Numbered from the stretch's first letter, positions 8,618 to 17,360 are shown. The stretch is 64,000 nt of DNA from Abiotrophia defectiva ATCC 49176 (GCF_037041345.1 NZ_CP146287.1:1801501-1865500); one strand, 5' to 3'. Made by a program: numbers and translations. The notes: generated by a model not told the origin, from the letters alone.

Positions 8618-9439
8618 CTAGGTACGATTTCGCCACCAGCCAAGGAAGCCTTGACCTAGAGAAATAACGATAAATAAAATCACGAAGCCTAAGGTAATGG
8701 AAGCCCCTGGCGGCGTATTTAGATGGTAAGAGGCCATCAAACCAGCGATAATCCCTACCACATTAATAACAAAGCCAATCAAGATAGTCTGTCTGAAACT
8801 TGAGGACAGCTTAATGGCAGTCGCGGCCGGGATTACAATGAGGGCAGAGACCAGTAAGGCCCCCACAATCGGCATCATGACACTAATGGCCACCCCTGTC
8901 ACGACAGACAGTAGAATGGACATGAACTTGACAGGCAGACCCGCCGTATGCGCCGTCGCTTCATCAAAACTCATAACGTAGAGAGGGCGACGGAAGAGCA
9001 GGTAGAGGGCTAGGACAATGCCCGCTAGGACGGCCAAGAGAATTACCTCTTGAGGTGAAATCAAAATAATAGAACCGAAAAGGAACTGCTCAATCTTAAA
9101 GTTTGAGGCGTTGCGGTTAAGATTCATAAGCACCAAGGCCACTGACATGCCACCAGCCATCATAATAGCCACCGACACCTCGGAGAAGTCGCGGTAAATG
9201 AGCCTCAAATATTCTAGTAAGACCGAAGCCACAATGACGACTAGGAGAGTGGTCACCGTTGGACTGACCCGTAGAATCATCCCCAAGGCTACCCCCGCTA
9301 AGGAGATATGGGACAAAGTATCGGCCATCATGGATTGGCGCTTCAGAATCAGCAAGAGGCCGATAATAGGCGTAATGCAGGAAATAGCCAGGCCTGCTAG
9401 GAGTGCGCGTTGGATGAAGTCAAGCTGAAACATCTCCAT
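8618..9439 (-). CDS. Zinc/manganese-type ABC transporter permease
   Basis: Membrane subunit of a metal-chelate type ABC-3 family importer (ZnuB/AdcB/MntB group). 273 residues with about eight hydrophobic segments. Family hallmarks are SMMADTLSHISLAGVALG, GGMSVALVL and ALLVSALIVIPAATA. Start at 9439 follows AGGAGGG by 6-7 bases and overlaps the end of the ATPase gene by 43 bases, so translation is likely coupled. Zinc is favoured over manganese because the neighbouring binding protein has a histidine-rich loop. Confidence 0.93.
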   Translation of the reverse strand: MEMFQLDFIQRALLAGLAISCITPIIGLLLILKRQSMMADTLSHISLAGVALGMILRVSPTVTTLLVVIVASVLLEYLRLIYRDFSEVSVAIMMAGGMSVALVLMNLNRNASNFKIEQFLFGSIILISPQEVILLAVLAGIVLALYLLFRRPLYVMSFDEATAHTAGLPVKFMSILLSVVTGVAISVMMPIVGALLVSALIVIPAATAIKLSSSFRQTILIGFVINVVGIIAGLMASYHLNTPPGASITLGFVILFIVISLGQGFLGWWRNRT

Positions 9440-10092
9440 GGGGTTCCCTCCTCTCTCACTAGTCTAATTTCTCGGGTATAGAAACCTTCAATTTCTTGGT
9501 CGGCATGAGTCACCATGAGGATGGACTTGCCGTGATGTTTACAGGCATGGCGTAAGAGCCGGTAGAAGGCCCGTCGGGACTCAATATCCATACCGGTGGT
9601 TGGCTCATCTAAGACGAAGAAGTCCGGATCAGTGGCGAAGACCCGCGCTAAGCAGATACGTTGCTTCTGACCGCCTGACAATTCTCCGATTTTCTTATGG
9701 CGCAAATGGCTCATGCCGACAGCCGATAGGGCTCGATCCACGTGTTCTTTGTCATGGGCGTCTAGACGCTTGAACCAACGCCCCTTTGGATAGCGGCCGG
9801 ACTCGACAAACTCCTGAACCCGGCTAGGGAAGCCGGCATTAAAAGAGTTGACGTTCTGTGGCACATAGCCAATAGACAAGGGCTTGCCTAGGGCATTAGT
9901 CTTGGCAATCGTGACCGTTCCTGACGCTGGCTTAAGTAGGCCTAGGATATTCTTCAAGAGGGTGGACTTGGCCGCCCCATTTTCTCCGGTCAGAATGACG
10001 AACTCGCCGGGGTTGACTTCAAAGTTTACTTCATTGAGAACCTTCTCCCGATCATAGTAGAAGGAGAGGTTTTTGACACTGACTAGGGTCAT
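9397..10092 (-). CDS. Zinc-type ABC transporter ATP-binding protein
   Basis: ATPase partner of the permease. Walker A GENGAAKSTLL (an Ala stands where Gly is usual before Lys), Q-loop YVPQNVNSF, signature LSGGQKQRICLARV, Walker B DFFVLDEPTTGMD and switch His in MVTHAD are all present in 231 residues. The start has GGAGGCAAGTC before the ATG. It is separated from the binding-protein gene by 193 bases that hold a terminator and a second promoter, so the ATPase-permease pair may be expressed partly independently. Confidence 0.94.
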   Translation of the reverse strand: MTLVSVKNLSFYYDREKVLNEVNFEVNPGEFVILTGENGAAKSTLLKNILGLLKPASGTVTIAKTNALGKPLSIGYVPQNVNSFNAGFPSRVQEFVESGRYPKGRWFKRLDAHDKEHVDRALSAVGMSHLRHKKIGELSGGQKQRICLARVFATDPDFFVLDEPTTGMDIESRRAFYRLLRHACKHHGKSILMVTHADQEIEGFYTREIRLVREEGTPWRCFSLTSSNAHS

Positions 10093-10165
10093 GACTTGCC
10101 TCCTTGGCAGATAATTTGCTGGCTAAAAAGGTCCCGCCTGCTAGTTGGGACAAAAATTGAAGAGT

Positions 10166-10192
10166 TAGCAATTAATTGGATAGTAATTGCTA
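10166..10192. repeat. Inverted repeat in the leader of the ATPase-permease pair
   Basis: TAGCAATTA and TAATTGCTA separated by 9 bases, downstream of the second promoter. Possible operator or RNA hairpin; it does not match a Zur box. Confidence 0.4.
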
Positions 10193-10207
10193 CACTTGAC
10201 CCCTCCT

Positions 10208-10237
10208 ATTATAGACCACTTAGGACAAAAAATGCAA
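10208..10237 (-). promoter_or_regulatory. Internal promoter before the ATPase gene
   Basis: TATAAT at 10208-10213 with TTGCAT 18 bases upstream, inside the T-run region of the preceding terminator. Confidence 0.55.
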
Positions 10238-10260
10238 GCAGTGGCAATGCCACCGCTTGC
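10227..10260 (-). terminator. Intra-operon terminator between binding protein and ATPase genes
   Basis: Strong stem GCAAGCGGTGGC/GCCACTGCTTGC with a 3-base loop, then ATTTTTT on the minus strand. It should lower ATPase-permease expression relative to the binding protein. Confidence 0.85.
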
Positions 10261-10285
10261 TTGAGGTGTCTTAATCTTGACTAGC

Positions 10286-11251
10286 TTACTTGGTCAAATT
10301 AGCTAGGTTTTCGCGCATGAGGCTGAAGTAGTCAGCGCCAGCCGCAATTTCTTCTGCGCTGACAGTTTCCAAGGTACGCAATGGACGGAGCTCAGCACCT
10401 GTAGCAGATGCTACGGTCTTGGCAATGGCATCATCCAAGGATGGGTCAACGAAGATGACCTTGGTCTTGTGTTCCTTAACAAATTCTTGCATCTTAGCTA
10501 GGGCAGCCGCACTTGGTTCTGCTGTAGAAGAGATACCCGTAATGGCATGTTGTTCTAAACCATAGGCATGCGCTAGGTAGCCAAAGGCAGCGTGTTGTAC
10601 CACAAAGTTCTTGTCGCTCAGCTTAGCGGTGCCTTCTTTAAATTCTTTGTCTAATTTCTTAAGGTCTTCTGTTAAGCTAGCGGCATTGGCTTCATAGGTA
10701 GACGCATTTTCAGGGTCTAAGGCAACCAAAGCCTTCTTCACATTTTCAGCTTGCTTAGCATAAGTCATTGGGTCCATCCAAGTATGTGGGTCAAATTCAT
10801 GGTGATGGCCTTCTTCGCCCTCTTCATGATGCTCTTCCCCAGATTGACCAGATTCCGCTTCATGGTCGTGGTCTTCATGGTCGGCATCACCCTTGAGAAG
10901 TTCAATGCCTTCGGTTGTCTTTTGAACCTTGGTCTTGTCAGTATCCAAGAGTTTGGTTAAGTCTTCAACAAAGTGCTCCATCTCATCATCTTGGTAGATA
11001 AAGAGGTCACTAGTTTGAACCTTGGCTGCGTCGCGGGCGCTCATTTCGTAGTCATGGGCATCTTGGTTGCCTTCTAAGAGCATGGAAACCTCTGCCTTAT
11101 CCCCGGCAATGCGTTGAGCTAAGTAGTAAACTGGATAGAAAGTGGTCATGACCTTCTTCTTGCCAGCAGCTGAGACAGTAGGAGCCAATGGTGCCAATAA
11201 GCCAAGTACTAATACTAGGCTTGCTAAAAGTGCAGATAATTTACGTTTCAT
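10286..11251 (-). CDS. Zinc-binding substrate-binding protein (ZnuA/AdcA-like), no lipobox
   Basis: Extracellular zinc receptor of the adjacent ABC importer. The A-1 family fold shows TTFYPVYYLAQRIAGDKAEV, the ligand region DAHDYEMS, a His/Asp/Glu-rich loop (HEDHDHEA to EEGHHHE, about residues 125-152), DPHTWMDP, VVQHAAFGYLAHAYGL and IFVDPSLDD. The signal peptide ends TVSAAGKK with no lipobox cysteine, although Gram-positive homologues are normally lipoproteins, so how it stays at the cell surface is unclear. It is first in the operon and lies directly behind a promoter carrying a Zur-like box. Confidence 0.94.
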   Translation of the reverse strand: MKRKLSALLASLVLVLGLLAPLAPTVSAAGKKKVMTTFYPVYYLAQRIAGDKAEVSMLLEGNQDAHDYEMSARDAAKVQTSDLFIYQDDEMEHFVEDLTKLLDTDKTKVQKTTEGIELLKGDADHEDHDHEAESGQSGEEHHEEGEEGHHHEFDPHTWMDPMTYAKQAENVKKALVALDPENASTYEANAASLTEDLKKLDKEFKEGTAKLSDKNFVVQHAAFGYLAHAYGLEQHAITGISSTAEPSAAALAKMQEFVKEHKTKVIFVDPSLDDAIAKTVASATGAELRPLRTLETVSAEEIAAGADYFSLMRENLANLTK

Positions 11252-11275
11252 TAAATCTTCCTCCTATGAAAATAT

Positions 11276-11328
11276 GTAATGGTTACTTTTTCCATAATTT
11301 ATTATACGCCTTTCTGACTAGATGTCAA
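11276..11328 (-). promoter_or_regulatory. Zinc operon promoter with a Zur-like operator
   Basis: TTGACA (11323-11328), 16 bases, TATAAT (11301-11306), then GTAACCATTAC (11276-11286) in the early transcribed region. Compared with the remembered Firmicute Zur core GTAATNATTAC it differs at one position. It is a poorer match to the 12-base streptococcal AdcR box. Confidence 0.6.
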
Positions 11329-11380
11329 CCGTAATCTTTATCTTTTTGCTTCAGACACACCCGCCTATTACCCGTCTGGC

Positions 11381-11409
11381 TTGGAATCAAGAGGCATCCT
11401 TGCTATACT
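11381..11409 (+). promoter_or_regulatory. Promoter of the ABC exporter pair
   Basis: TTGGAA (11381-11386), 17 bases, TATACT (11404-11409), about 35 bases before the start codon. Confidence 0.75.
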
Positions 11410-11445
11410 ATAGATAGCGATTCCCTTTAAGAAAGGAAGATTTAC

Positions 11446-12378
11446 ATGACTGAATCCGTCTTAGAGTCTGTCTTGGAAGTAAGCCAGCTGACTAAGATTT
11501 ATAAGAAGCAACGGGCCTTAGATTCCTTCGATCTCTCCGTCTCGCGCGGTGAAATCGTCGGCATCATCGGACCCAACGGGGCTGGTAAATCCACCCTGCT
11601 ACGTAGCATCGTGGGCCTAACCCCTGCATCTGAGAAGAACATTCAGCTCTTTGGCTCGGTAGACTACGAGGCCCTCTTAACCAACCGCCACTTCGTCGGC
11701 GCCTTGATTGAGGCCCCTGCCTTTGTCGATAACATGAGCGCTAAGGAGAATATGATTCATTATGCCCTGCAACGCAAGGTCAAAGACCGCAGCGCCCGTA
11801 TCGACGAAGTTTTGGCCTTGGTTGGCTTAGACAAGACCGGCAATAAGAAAGTCAAGAACTTCTCCCTGGGGATGAAGCAACGTTTGGCCATTGCCTTAAC
11901 CCTCTTACATGATCCCGACCTCTTGATTCTGGACGAGCCTATTAACGGTTTGGACCCTGCTGGGATTATCCATGTGCGGGAGCTACTCTTGAAACTCAAC
12001 CGGGAAAAGAACATGACCATCTTAATTTCTTCCCATATCCTGTCGGAATTGGAGCACTTGGCAAGTCGCTTCGTCTTCGTTAACAAAGGCCGCAAGGTGG
12101 CCGACATTAGCTCTCAAGAACTCGCTCATCAAGCTAGCACCTATTATCAGGTTCAAACGACCGACAATGCCAAGGCCCTTGACTTCTTAAGCCAATGGCT
12201 GGGCCAAGATAAGGTGGCAGCAGATGGCAAAGAGCTAATTGCCATCTATGACTTAGAAGTGCCCCTACCTGAAATTGCCAAACGCCTAGTAAATGAAGGC
12301 TTCGAACTTCTCTTCCTGGGTAGCCACAAGAATGACCTCGAATCCGTCTTCTTGAATCTTACAGAAGGAGGCAACTAA
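11446..12378 (+). CDS. ABC exporter ATP-binding protein
   Basis: 310-residue ATPase of the DrrA/BcrA-type exporter group. Walker A GPNGAGKSTLL near residue 42, signature NFSLGMKQRLAIALTLL, Walker B LLILDEPINGLDP, and a C-terminal regulatory tail of about 80 residues. It pairs with the permease that starts 2 bases after its stop, so one transporter is likely. Homologous pairs export lantibiotics or antibiotics, but the substrate cannot be read from sequence. The start is set by GAAAGGAAG. Confidence 0.93.
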   Translation: MTESVLESVLEVSQLTKIYKKQRALDSFDLSVSRGEIVGIIGPNGAGKSTLLRSIVGLTPASEKNIQLFGSVDYEALLTNRHFVGALIEAPAFVDNMSAKENMIHYALQRKVKDRSARIDEVLALVGLDKTGNKKVKNFSLGMKQRLAIALTLLHDPDLLILDEPINGLDPAGIIHVRELLLKLNREKNMTILISSHILSELEHLASRFVFVNKGRKVADISSQELAHQASTYYQVQTTDNAKALDFLSQWLGQDKVAADGKELIAIYDLEVPLPEIAKRLVNEGFELLFLGSHKNDLESVFLNLTEGGN

Positions 12379-12379
12379 G

Positions 12380-13195
12380 ATGTTCCAGCTATTACGCGCA
12401 GAATTCTATCAAATCCGCCATCGGGTGGCGCCTTTTACTATGCTGCTACTCAGCTTTTTGGCGACACTCGGTATTGCCTATCTGGCCACCATCATGCTTT
12501 TCGCCGGACTAAGGGCTGAGGAAATCACTGAACTGCAAAAGGGGTTTGTGGGTAGCCAAGTTTTGAGCTTCTATATCATTGGCCTCAAGGAAATACCTCT
12601 GCTTCTTTGTTTCGTGGCTCAGATCCTGACCTTTAACAATGAGACTAAGAACCGGACCTTGATTAACACCATCAGCTATGGTCACCGCCGTCGCTCTGTA
12701 GTCCTCAGCAAGATCCTGGTAGGACTCTTCTACCTCTTACTGGCTTTATGCTTGGGCCTAGTTTCTCTCGTAATCGGGGGCAGCATGTCGGGAGCTACTT
12801 TCAAGGGTGATGAAATCCTCGGATTTTTCACTAGCTATTTGATTCCTAGCATCCCTCTCTTCCTAGGCTACATCGCCCTCTTAAGCATCCCTGCCTTCCT
12901 CTTCGCTGGCCAGGGCCCACTGATTTTTACTTATCTCCTGCTCACTTTCATTAACCAAATCATAAGCGGTGTTTATTCATTCTTAACCACTAACACCCAA
13001 AACATGGGGAATGTGGTTCAAAAATTCCTGAGTGCGGATAAGGTTTTTGCCTTCTTCTTCACCTTCCTAAAAGTAGGAAAGCCGCTGACCTGGGGCAACC
13101 TAAACTTCGACTTGACACCAGTCGTCGCCTCGGCCTACTTCCTTCTCTTCTTCTGGATTGCGGTCAAACTCTTCAACCGCGCCGAAGTTAAATAG
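12380..13195 (+). CDS. ABC-2 type exporter permease
   Basis: 271 residues with about six membrane segments and the loop NNETKNRTLINTISYGHRRR between the second and third, typical of ABC-2 permeases in BcrB/LanFE-like exporters. It begins 2 bases after the ATPase stop codon and ends just before a strong terminator. The pair probably forms a homodimeric exporter. Substrate unknown. Confidence 0.9.
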   Translation: MFQLLRAEFYQIRHRVAPFTMLLLSFLATLGIAYLATIMLFAGLRAEEITELQKGFVGSQVLSFYIIGLKEIPLLLCFVAQILTFNNETKNRTLINTISYGHRRRSVVLSKILVGLFYLLLALCLGLVSLVIGGSMSGATFKGDEILGFFTSYLIPSIPLFLGYIALLSIPAFLFAGQGPLIFTYLLLTFINQIISGVYSFLTTNTQNMGNVVQKFLSADKVFAFFFTFLKVGKPLTWGNLNFDLTPVVASAYFLLFFWIAVKLFNRAEVK

Positions 13196-13208
13196 TAGCT
13201 TCGTAAAA

Positions 13209-13250
13209 ATCCCCCGGACTCCTTGATGGAAGTCGGGGGATTCTTTTTGT
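13209..13250 (+). terminator. Terminator of the ABC exporter pair
   Basis: ATCCCCCGACT-like arm and AGTCGGGGGAT form the stem, followed by TTCTTTTTGT. Confidence 0.88.
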
Positions 13251-13352
13251 CTAAAATACGATATTTTCAAAATCGCGTTTTCAAGCATAAATTTAAGCGT
13301 ACATCCTATTGAGACGATGGTTGTGGCACAAGCTATCAATTTCTTGTTGCAT

Positions 13353-13402
13353 CAGGATTTTGGGGTGAGTTGTGGTTAACCACAACTCGCCCTAAAATCT
13401 TG
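13353..13402 (+). repeat. 50-base inverted repeat (25-base arms, TTAA centre)
   Basis: Arms 13353-13377 and 13378-13402 pair at every position if read as plus-strand RNA. The three non-Watson-Crick positions (55/100, 62/93, 66/89 in the last digits) are all G-U, whereas minus-strand RNA would have A-C mismatches. No T-run follows. It lies between the terminators of two convergent genes. The rest of 13251-13418 holds an AT-rich imperfect palindrome near 13253-13281 and no convincing gene. Confidence 0.7.
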
Positions 13403-13418
13403 CTTTTCAATTTAATAT

Positions 13419-13457
13419 AAAACACCCGCTCTAGTGTCAAGCCTAGAGCGGGTGTTT
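13419..13457. terminator. Bidirectional terminator at the end of rpoN
   Basis: AACACCCGCTCTAG/CTAGAGCGGGTGTT stem, with A-rich and T-rich flanks suited to both strands. Confidence 0.85.
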
Positions 13458-13461
13458 ACTT

Positions 13462-14766
13462 TTAATGGCCCAGTGCTTGGCGGTAGTTACGCACCATGAA
13501 AGGACTAATCATAATCTTACGTTCTTCTAAGCGTTCCACCAGCTCCTCGTCACTTAAGTCAGCTGGCGCATCATGTAGAATCTCATGAATAATTTGCTTA
13601 ATCTTTTCAGCGGAGAAGCCATCTCGGTCTTCCCGTGTCGCCACTGTGATAAAGTCCGTCATTGGCAGGACATATTGGCCAAAGCCCATGTTCTTGTTAG
13701 ACACCAAGAGGTTGACGACTGGTTCAGGCAAGCCCGTAATCTCCGCCACCTGCTTGAGCAAGAGTGGCACCTTAGAATCTGAAAGTTGGCTAAAGTAATC
13801 GTGCTGAACCGCTGCAATGGCTTGCGCGACTTTCAGAATCAATTGCTCCCGCACCCGCAAGTTACGGGCTAGACGATCATACATGAGTTTCTGTGGCTTG
13901 GAGAAGGCGACGACCTCAGGATCTTGGGTCGCTAACATCTCTTGATAGTAAGGCTCATTGAAGATTAATTTTGGATAGTAGTGGGCGTTATAACGCACCT
14001 TCATGCCTTCCTGGTCTTGGAGAACCGTCACATCATCTAATAGATGGTCCTCTTCTTCCACTTGGAAGAGGTCGGCTGGACTGGTCCGCAAGGTTTGATA
14101 GTAGCTAACGCAGGCCAGGACATCTGCTAGCGGCAGGCCAGTAGCCGTCACGATGGCTTGATAATCTTCTGACTTGAGTTGGTCAAAATATTCTTCTAAG
14201 AGGTAGTAGGCCACATTAGGGGCATGAGCATCTTGCTCGGTCTGCAACATCAAGCATTCGCGTAAGTCATAGGCCCCAATCCCGGCAGGTTCCAATTGTT
14301 GGAAGAGGGTAATGGCATCCAAGGCAATAATGGGTTCGATGCCTAGTTGTTTGGCCACTTCCTGGTAGCTATATGGCAGATAACCTTGAGGATTTAATAA
14401 ATCAATCAAGCGCACCATGGCGTCCCGAATGATGGTATGGCGGTACATCATAATCTGTTCGAAGAGAAACATAGGCAGATTACGCGGTGCTTCCGGCATC
14501 TGCGGATCCACCCCAATAATGGCACTGTGTTCTTGTAGGGTAACCGATGCTTGCTGGGGCTTGGTCTTAGGATAGTCTAGTTCAATGAAGGGATTCTCTA
14601 GAATTTCATCTTCTAGGAAATAAGTAAGTTGGGCCGCACTCAAGCCGAGCATCTGCCACAATTGACTATCCCCTTCAATGGTTTCAATAGGAATACTTTC
14701 AAATTCGCTTTGCCCATTAGCTTGAATGACGGTCACCACGTGTTGTTGCTTGTTTAAGTCTGACAT
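13462..14766 (-). CDS. rpoN: RNA polymerase sigma-54 factor with a divergent RpoN box
   Basis: Enhancer-dependent sigma factor, in Lactobacillales mainly serving LevR/ManR-activated PTS operons. Region I is short, with LTYFLEDEILENPFIEL; the core-binding region holds LNPQGYLPYSYQEVAKQLG and LEPAGIGAYDLRECLMLQ; and the helix-turn-helix region VAEITGLPEPVVNLLVSNKN follows. Length 434 is near normal. The C-terminal RpoN box, usually ARRTVAKYR, reads SPFMVRNYR here, so only Val, Tyr and Arg are kept and the ARRT half is lost. The usual TPRG motif also reads MGFG. The gene is intact, so altered promoter recognition is possible (inference). Confidence 0.93.
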   Translation of the reverse strand: MSDLNKQQHVVTVIQANGQSEFESIPIETIEGDSQLWQMLGLSAAQLTYFLEDEILENPFIELDYPKTKPQQASVTLQEHSAIIGVDPQMPEAPRNLPMFLFEQIMMYRHTIIRDAMVRLIDLLNPQGYLPYSYQEVAKQLGIEPIIALDAITLFQQLEPAGIGAYDLRECLMLQTEQDAHAPNVAYYLLEEYFDQLKSEDYQAIVTATGLPLADVLACVSYYQTLRTSPADLFQVEEEDHLLDDVTVLQDQEGMKVRYNAHYYPKLIFNEPYYQEMLATQDPEVVAFSKPQKLMYDRLARNLRVREQLILKVAQAIAAVQHDYFSQLSDSKVPLLLKQVAEITGLPEPVVNLLVSNKNMGFGQYVLPMTDFITVATREDRDGFSAEKIKQIIHEILHDAPADLSDEELVERLEERKIMISPFMVRNYRQALGH

Positions 14767-14856
14767 GTTGACCCCTCCTGCTATGTATACGTTTTCTTAA
14801 CTCTATTATAGCGCAAGACGCCCCTTGCGTCTATGCTAAAGCAAGGTTTTTTTGAA

Positions 14857-14891
14857 AATCAAAAGCAGCAAGCCCCTGAGGACTGCTGCTT
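14857..14891 (-). terminator. Terminator after ybaK
   Basis: AGCAGCAGTCC/AGCAGC-type stem with the tail TTTTGATTTT on the minus strand. Confidence 0.7.
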
Positions 14892-14899
14892 ACCATGAC

Positions 14900-15373
14900 T
14901 TATTCAATTAAATCATCCGCGCTCAGAGCTAGGACAGAAGCCAGATCCCGAACATCTAGCTCTAACTGCAGGCCAATCTTGCCAGCCGAAACCATGATAG
15001 AAGGATAATCCCAGGCGCTAGCATGAACATAGGTTGGGAAGGTCTTCTTCATGCCTAAGGGCGAGCAACCGCCGTGAACATAACCCGTTAGGGGCAGGAG
15101 GTCGCGTTCCTTAATCATGGCGATATGCTTCTCGCCTACGGCACGCGCGGCCTTCTTCAAATCCAGGCTAGCCACCACGGGAATGACAAAGACATAATGG
15201 CCACCTGATTTTCCGACCGTCACCAGGGTTTTGAAGACCTGGTCAGGATTCTGGCCCAAGGTTTCTGCTACTTCCAAGCCTGATAAGGCGCCCGTCTGAC
15301 TGTAGTCTCGTACTTGATAGGTCACCTTGTGTTGGTCGAGTAGTCGCATAGCATTGGTTTTATGTATTTTCAT
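14900..15373 (-). CDS. ybaK: Cys-tRNA(Pro) deacylase, YbaK/EbsC family
   Basis: Trans-editing enzyme that hydrolyses Cys-tRNA(Pro) made by ProRS error. 157 residues with the family features KTNAMRLLDQHKVTYQVRDY at the N-terminus, QVFKTLVTVG, the conserved lysine region SLDLKKAARAVGEKHIAM and GYVHGGCSPLGMKKTFPTYV. This matches the usual length and motif order. The start at 15373 follows GGAGGCTC. It sits 33 bases after murA on the same strand and probably shares its transcript. Functionally it complements proS at the window start, though the two are not linked. Confidence 0.94.
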   Translation of the reverse strand: MKIHKTNAMRLLDQHKVTYQVRDYSQTGALSGLEVAETLGQNPDQVFKTLVTVGKSGGHYVFVIPVVASLDLKKAARAVGEKHIAMIKERDLLPLTGYVHGGCSPLGMKKTFPTYVHASAWDYPSIMVSAGKIGLQLELDVRDLASVLALSADDLIE

Positions 15374-15406
15374 GGCTAAGAGCCTCCACTAAACAGCAAA
15401 AGGCCC

Positions 15407-16684
15407 TTAGGCCTCTTGCATCTCGCTTACTTCAATCATTTCAATATCGGCACCCAAATCGCGCAATTTGCCTACGATATTAGAGTAGCCACGTAAGATA
15501 TGGTCGACGCCAGTAATCTCGGTTACGCCATCCGCCACCAAGCCGGCAATGACTAGGCAGGCCCCTGCCCGTAGGTCACTGGCCTTAACTTGCGCCCCAC
15601 TCAGCTGGGCTGGCCCATTGACCCGAATCATGGCCCCTTCGACCTTGATATCGGCCCCCATGCGGTTGAGTTCAGGAATATGCTTGACACGGGCTGGGTA
15701 GATGGTGTCGATGATAGTCCCGTTACCTGCCGCAATCGCCAAGAGTGGCGTCAGCGGTTGTTGCAAGTCAGTGGCAAAACCTGGATAAGGCTGGGTCTTG
15801 ACGCTGACCATGCGGAGGTTTGGACTTGGATGAACGTAGATGGAATCTTCACCAATCTCCAATTGAGCGCCCATTTCTTCAACCTTAGCAATGAAGCCTT
15901 CAATATGTTCAAAAATGACATTATTGACGCGGACCCCTTGGCCAGCTGCCACGGCAGCCGTAATATAGGTCCCGGCTTCAATTCGGTCCGGAATGATGGT
16001 GTGGGTACAGCCATGCAGATGCTCCACGCCCTCTACCCTGATGACGCTAGTACCGGCACCGCGAATCTTAGCCCCCATCTTGTTAAGCAGGTTAACGACA
16101 TCAATAATTTCCGGTTCGCGGGCAGCATTCTCAATAATGGTCTTGCCCTTGGCCTTAACGGCTGCCAAGATACAGTTGATGGTTGCCCCTACGCTGACCA
16201 CGTCCATGTAGATACGTGCCCCAACAAGGCCTTCTTGGTCGGTCGTCAGAGTCACTACACCGAAGTCGTCCTCTACCTTAGCCCCTAAGGAACGGAAGGC
16301 CTTGAGGTGTTGGTCGATTGGGCGAGGTCCCAAGAAGCAGCCCCCAGGTAAGCCGATGACCCCTTCACCAAAGCGCGACAAAGTCGCCCCCATAAAGTAA
16401 TAAGAGGCACGTAGGCTCTGAATTTTCCCACTTGGCATTGGGATGGATTTAATATCACTTGGATCAATGGTTAAGACATTATCCTTAAAAGAGGCCTTAA
16501 CATTGAAATCCTCCAAAATATCGATTAAAGAATAGACGTCAGCAATATCTGGCACGCCTTCTAGAACAACTTCTGAATCAGCCAAAATAGCAGCTGGAAT
16601 TAAGGCAACTGTAGAGTTCTTGGCCCCGTTAATGGTAATTTCACCTGTGAGGGGCTTGCCTCCGCGGATGACTAGTTTCTTCAT
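15407..16684 (-). CDS. murA: UDP-N-acetylglucosamine 1-carboxyvinyltransferase (MurA)
   Basis: First committed step of peptidoglycan synthesis: transfers enolpyruvate from PEP to UDP-GlcNAc. The N-terminus [22 protein letters not shown], the catalytic-cysteine loop [25 protein letters not shown] and [15 protein letters not shown] with the conserved Asp are intact, so the protein should be fosfomycin sensitive in principle. The frame is open 16 codons further upstream, but the ATG at 16684 matches the family N-terminus and has a GGGAG site. 425 residues. Firmicutes often have two copies (MurAA, MurAB); which one this is cannot be decided here. Confidence 0.96.
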   Translation of the reverse strand: MKKLVIRGGKPLTGEITINGAKNSTVALIPAAILADSEVVLEGVPDIADVYSLIDILEDFNVKASFKDNVLTIDPSDIKSIPMPSGKIQSLRASYYFMGATLSRFGEGVIGLPGGCFLGPRPIDQHLKAFRSLGAKVEDDFGVVTLTTDQEGLVGARIYMDVVSVGATINCILAAVKAKGKTIIENAAREPEIIDVVNLLNKMGAKIRGAGTSVIRVEGVEHLHGCTHTIIPDRIEAGTYITAAVAAGQGVRVNNVIFEHIEGFIAKVEEMGAQLEIGEDSIYVHPSPNLRMVSVKTQPYPGFATDLQQPLTPLLAIAAGNGTIIDTIYPARVKHIPELNRMGADIKVEGAMIRVNGPAQLSGAQVKASDLRAGACLVIAGLVADGVTEITGVDHILRGYSNIVGKLRDLGADIEMIEVSEMQEA

Positions 16685-16812
16685 TATATATAACTCCCTA
16701 ATTTCAATCTTCGATGATTCTTTGCATATCACTTATAGTGTACCATAAGTCGCCCCAAATATACATAGCAAATGATTATTTAGCCCTTTTGTTGCAGGGT
16801 AACAAAAGGCAT

Positions 16813-16850
16813 TTCAAAAGGCCCCATCACTCGAAAATGACGGGGCCTTG
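16813..16850 (-). terminator. Terminator after the small membrane protein gene
   Basis: AAGGCCCC/GGGGCCTT stem and TTTTG tail on the minus strand. Confidence 0.85.
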
Positions 16851-16863
16851 AGACAGCAAACTA

Positions 16864-17211
16864 TTATTGACGTCCGCAAACAAAATAGAGATAAATGAAA
16901 CCAATCAAGCCAATTGGCACCGCCAAGAACCAGATAATGATAAAACGAAAAATCTTCCAGGCTATCATTAAGAGGCCACTGATGAAGAAGACATTGTCGC
17001 CGACAATGAAGTCGACTAGACTCTCATAGACAAACATGGCAAAGGGATAAAGCAAGGCACAAGGCAGTAAAATCAGCAGCTTAGCATCGAATCTCCCGAC
17101 TTGGCTGACGGATGTAAAGACGAAGAAGGCGTAAAAAGCAAAACCAAATAAATAATGGCGGATTAACCAATCACGGTTGAGGGATTGAAACATATTCTTC
17201 AGTCTATCCAT
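16864..17211 (-). CDS. Small membrane protein (unknown)
   Basis: 115 residues with three or four hydrophobic segments (about 18-38, 43-62, 68-85, 88-112) and a basic N-terminus SLNRDWLIRHY. No family motif recognised. It stands alone, with GAGAGGTGATC before the ATG and its own terminator. Coding reality is supported by start signal, terminator and codon use like its neighbours. No function is proposed. Confidence 0.75.
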   Translation of the reverse strand: MDRLKNMFQSLNRDWLIRHYLFGFAFYAFFVFTSVSQVGRFDAKLLILLPCALLYPFAMFVYESLVDFIVGDNVFFISGLLMIAWKIFRFIIIWFLAVPIGLIGFIYLYFVCGRQ

Positions 17212-17307
17212 AGGGGATCACCTCTCTAATTTAATGATGCTTCCTATTATAGTCCACTTGCCGGCTCCTGTCCAAAATGCACAGGCACTCACAAAATCTG
17301 ACGCAAG

Positions 17308-17346
17308 CAAAAGACGGACGCCTATTAGCAGTCCGCCCGTCTGTTT
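17308..17346 (-). terminator. Terminator after the AraC/GyrI regulator
   Basis: AGACGGAC/GTCCGCCCGTCT imperfect stem followed by TTTTGC on the minus strand. Confidence 0.65.
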
Positions 17347-17360
17347 AAATCTGTCCTGGC

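Noticed and set aside
13251-13420. Possible insertion-sequence remnant between the exporter and rpoN
   Set aside because: Translated frames are short and broken and match no transposase that I know; only the inverted repeat is kept.
15590-16288. 232-codon plus-strand frame opposite murA
   Set aside because: It lies entirely over murA, lacks a ribosome binding site and has no recognisable motif.
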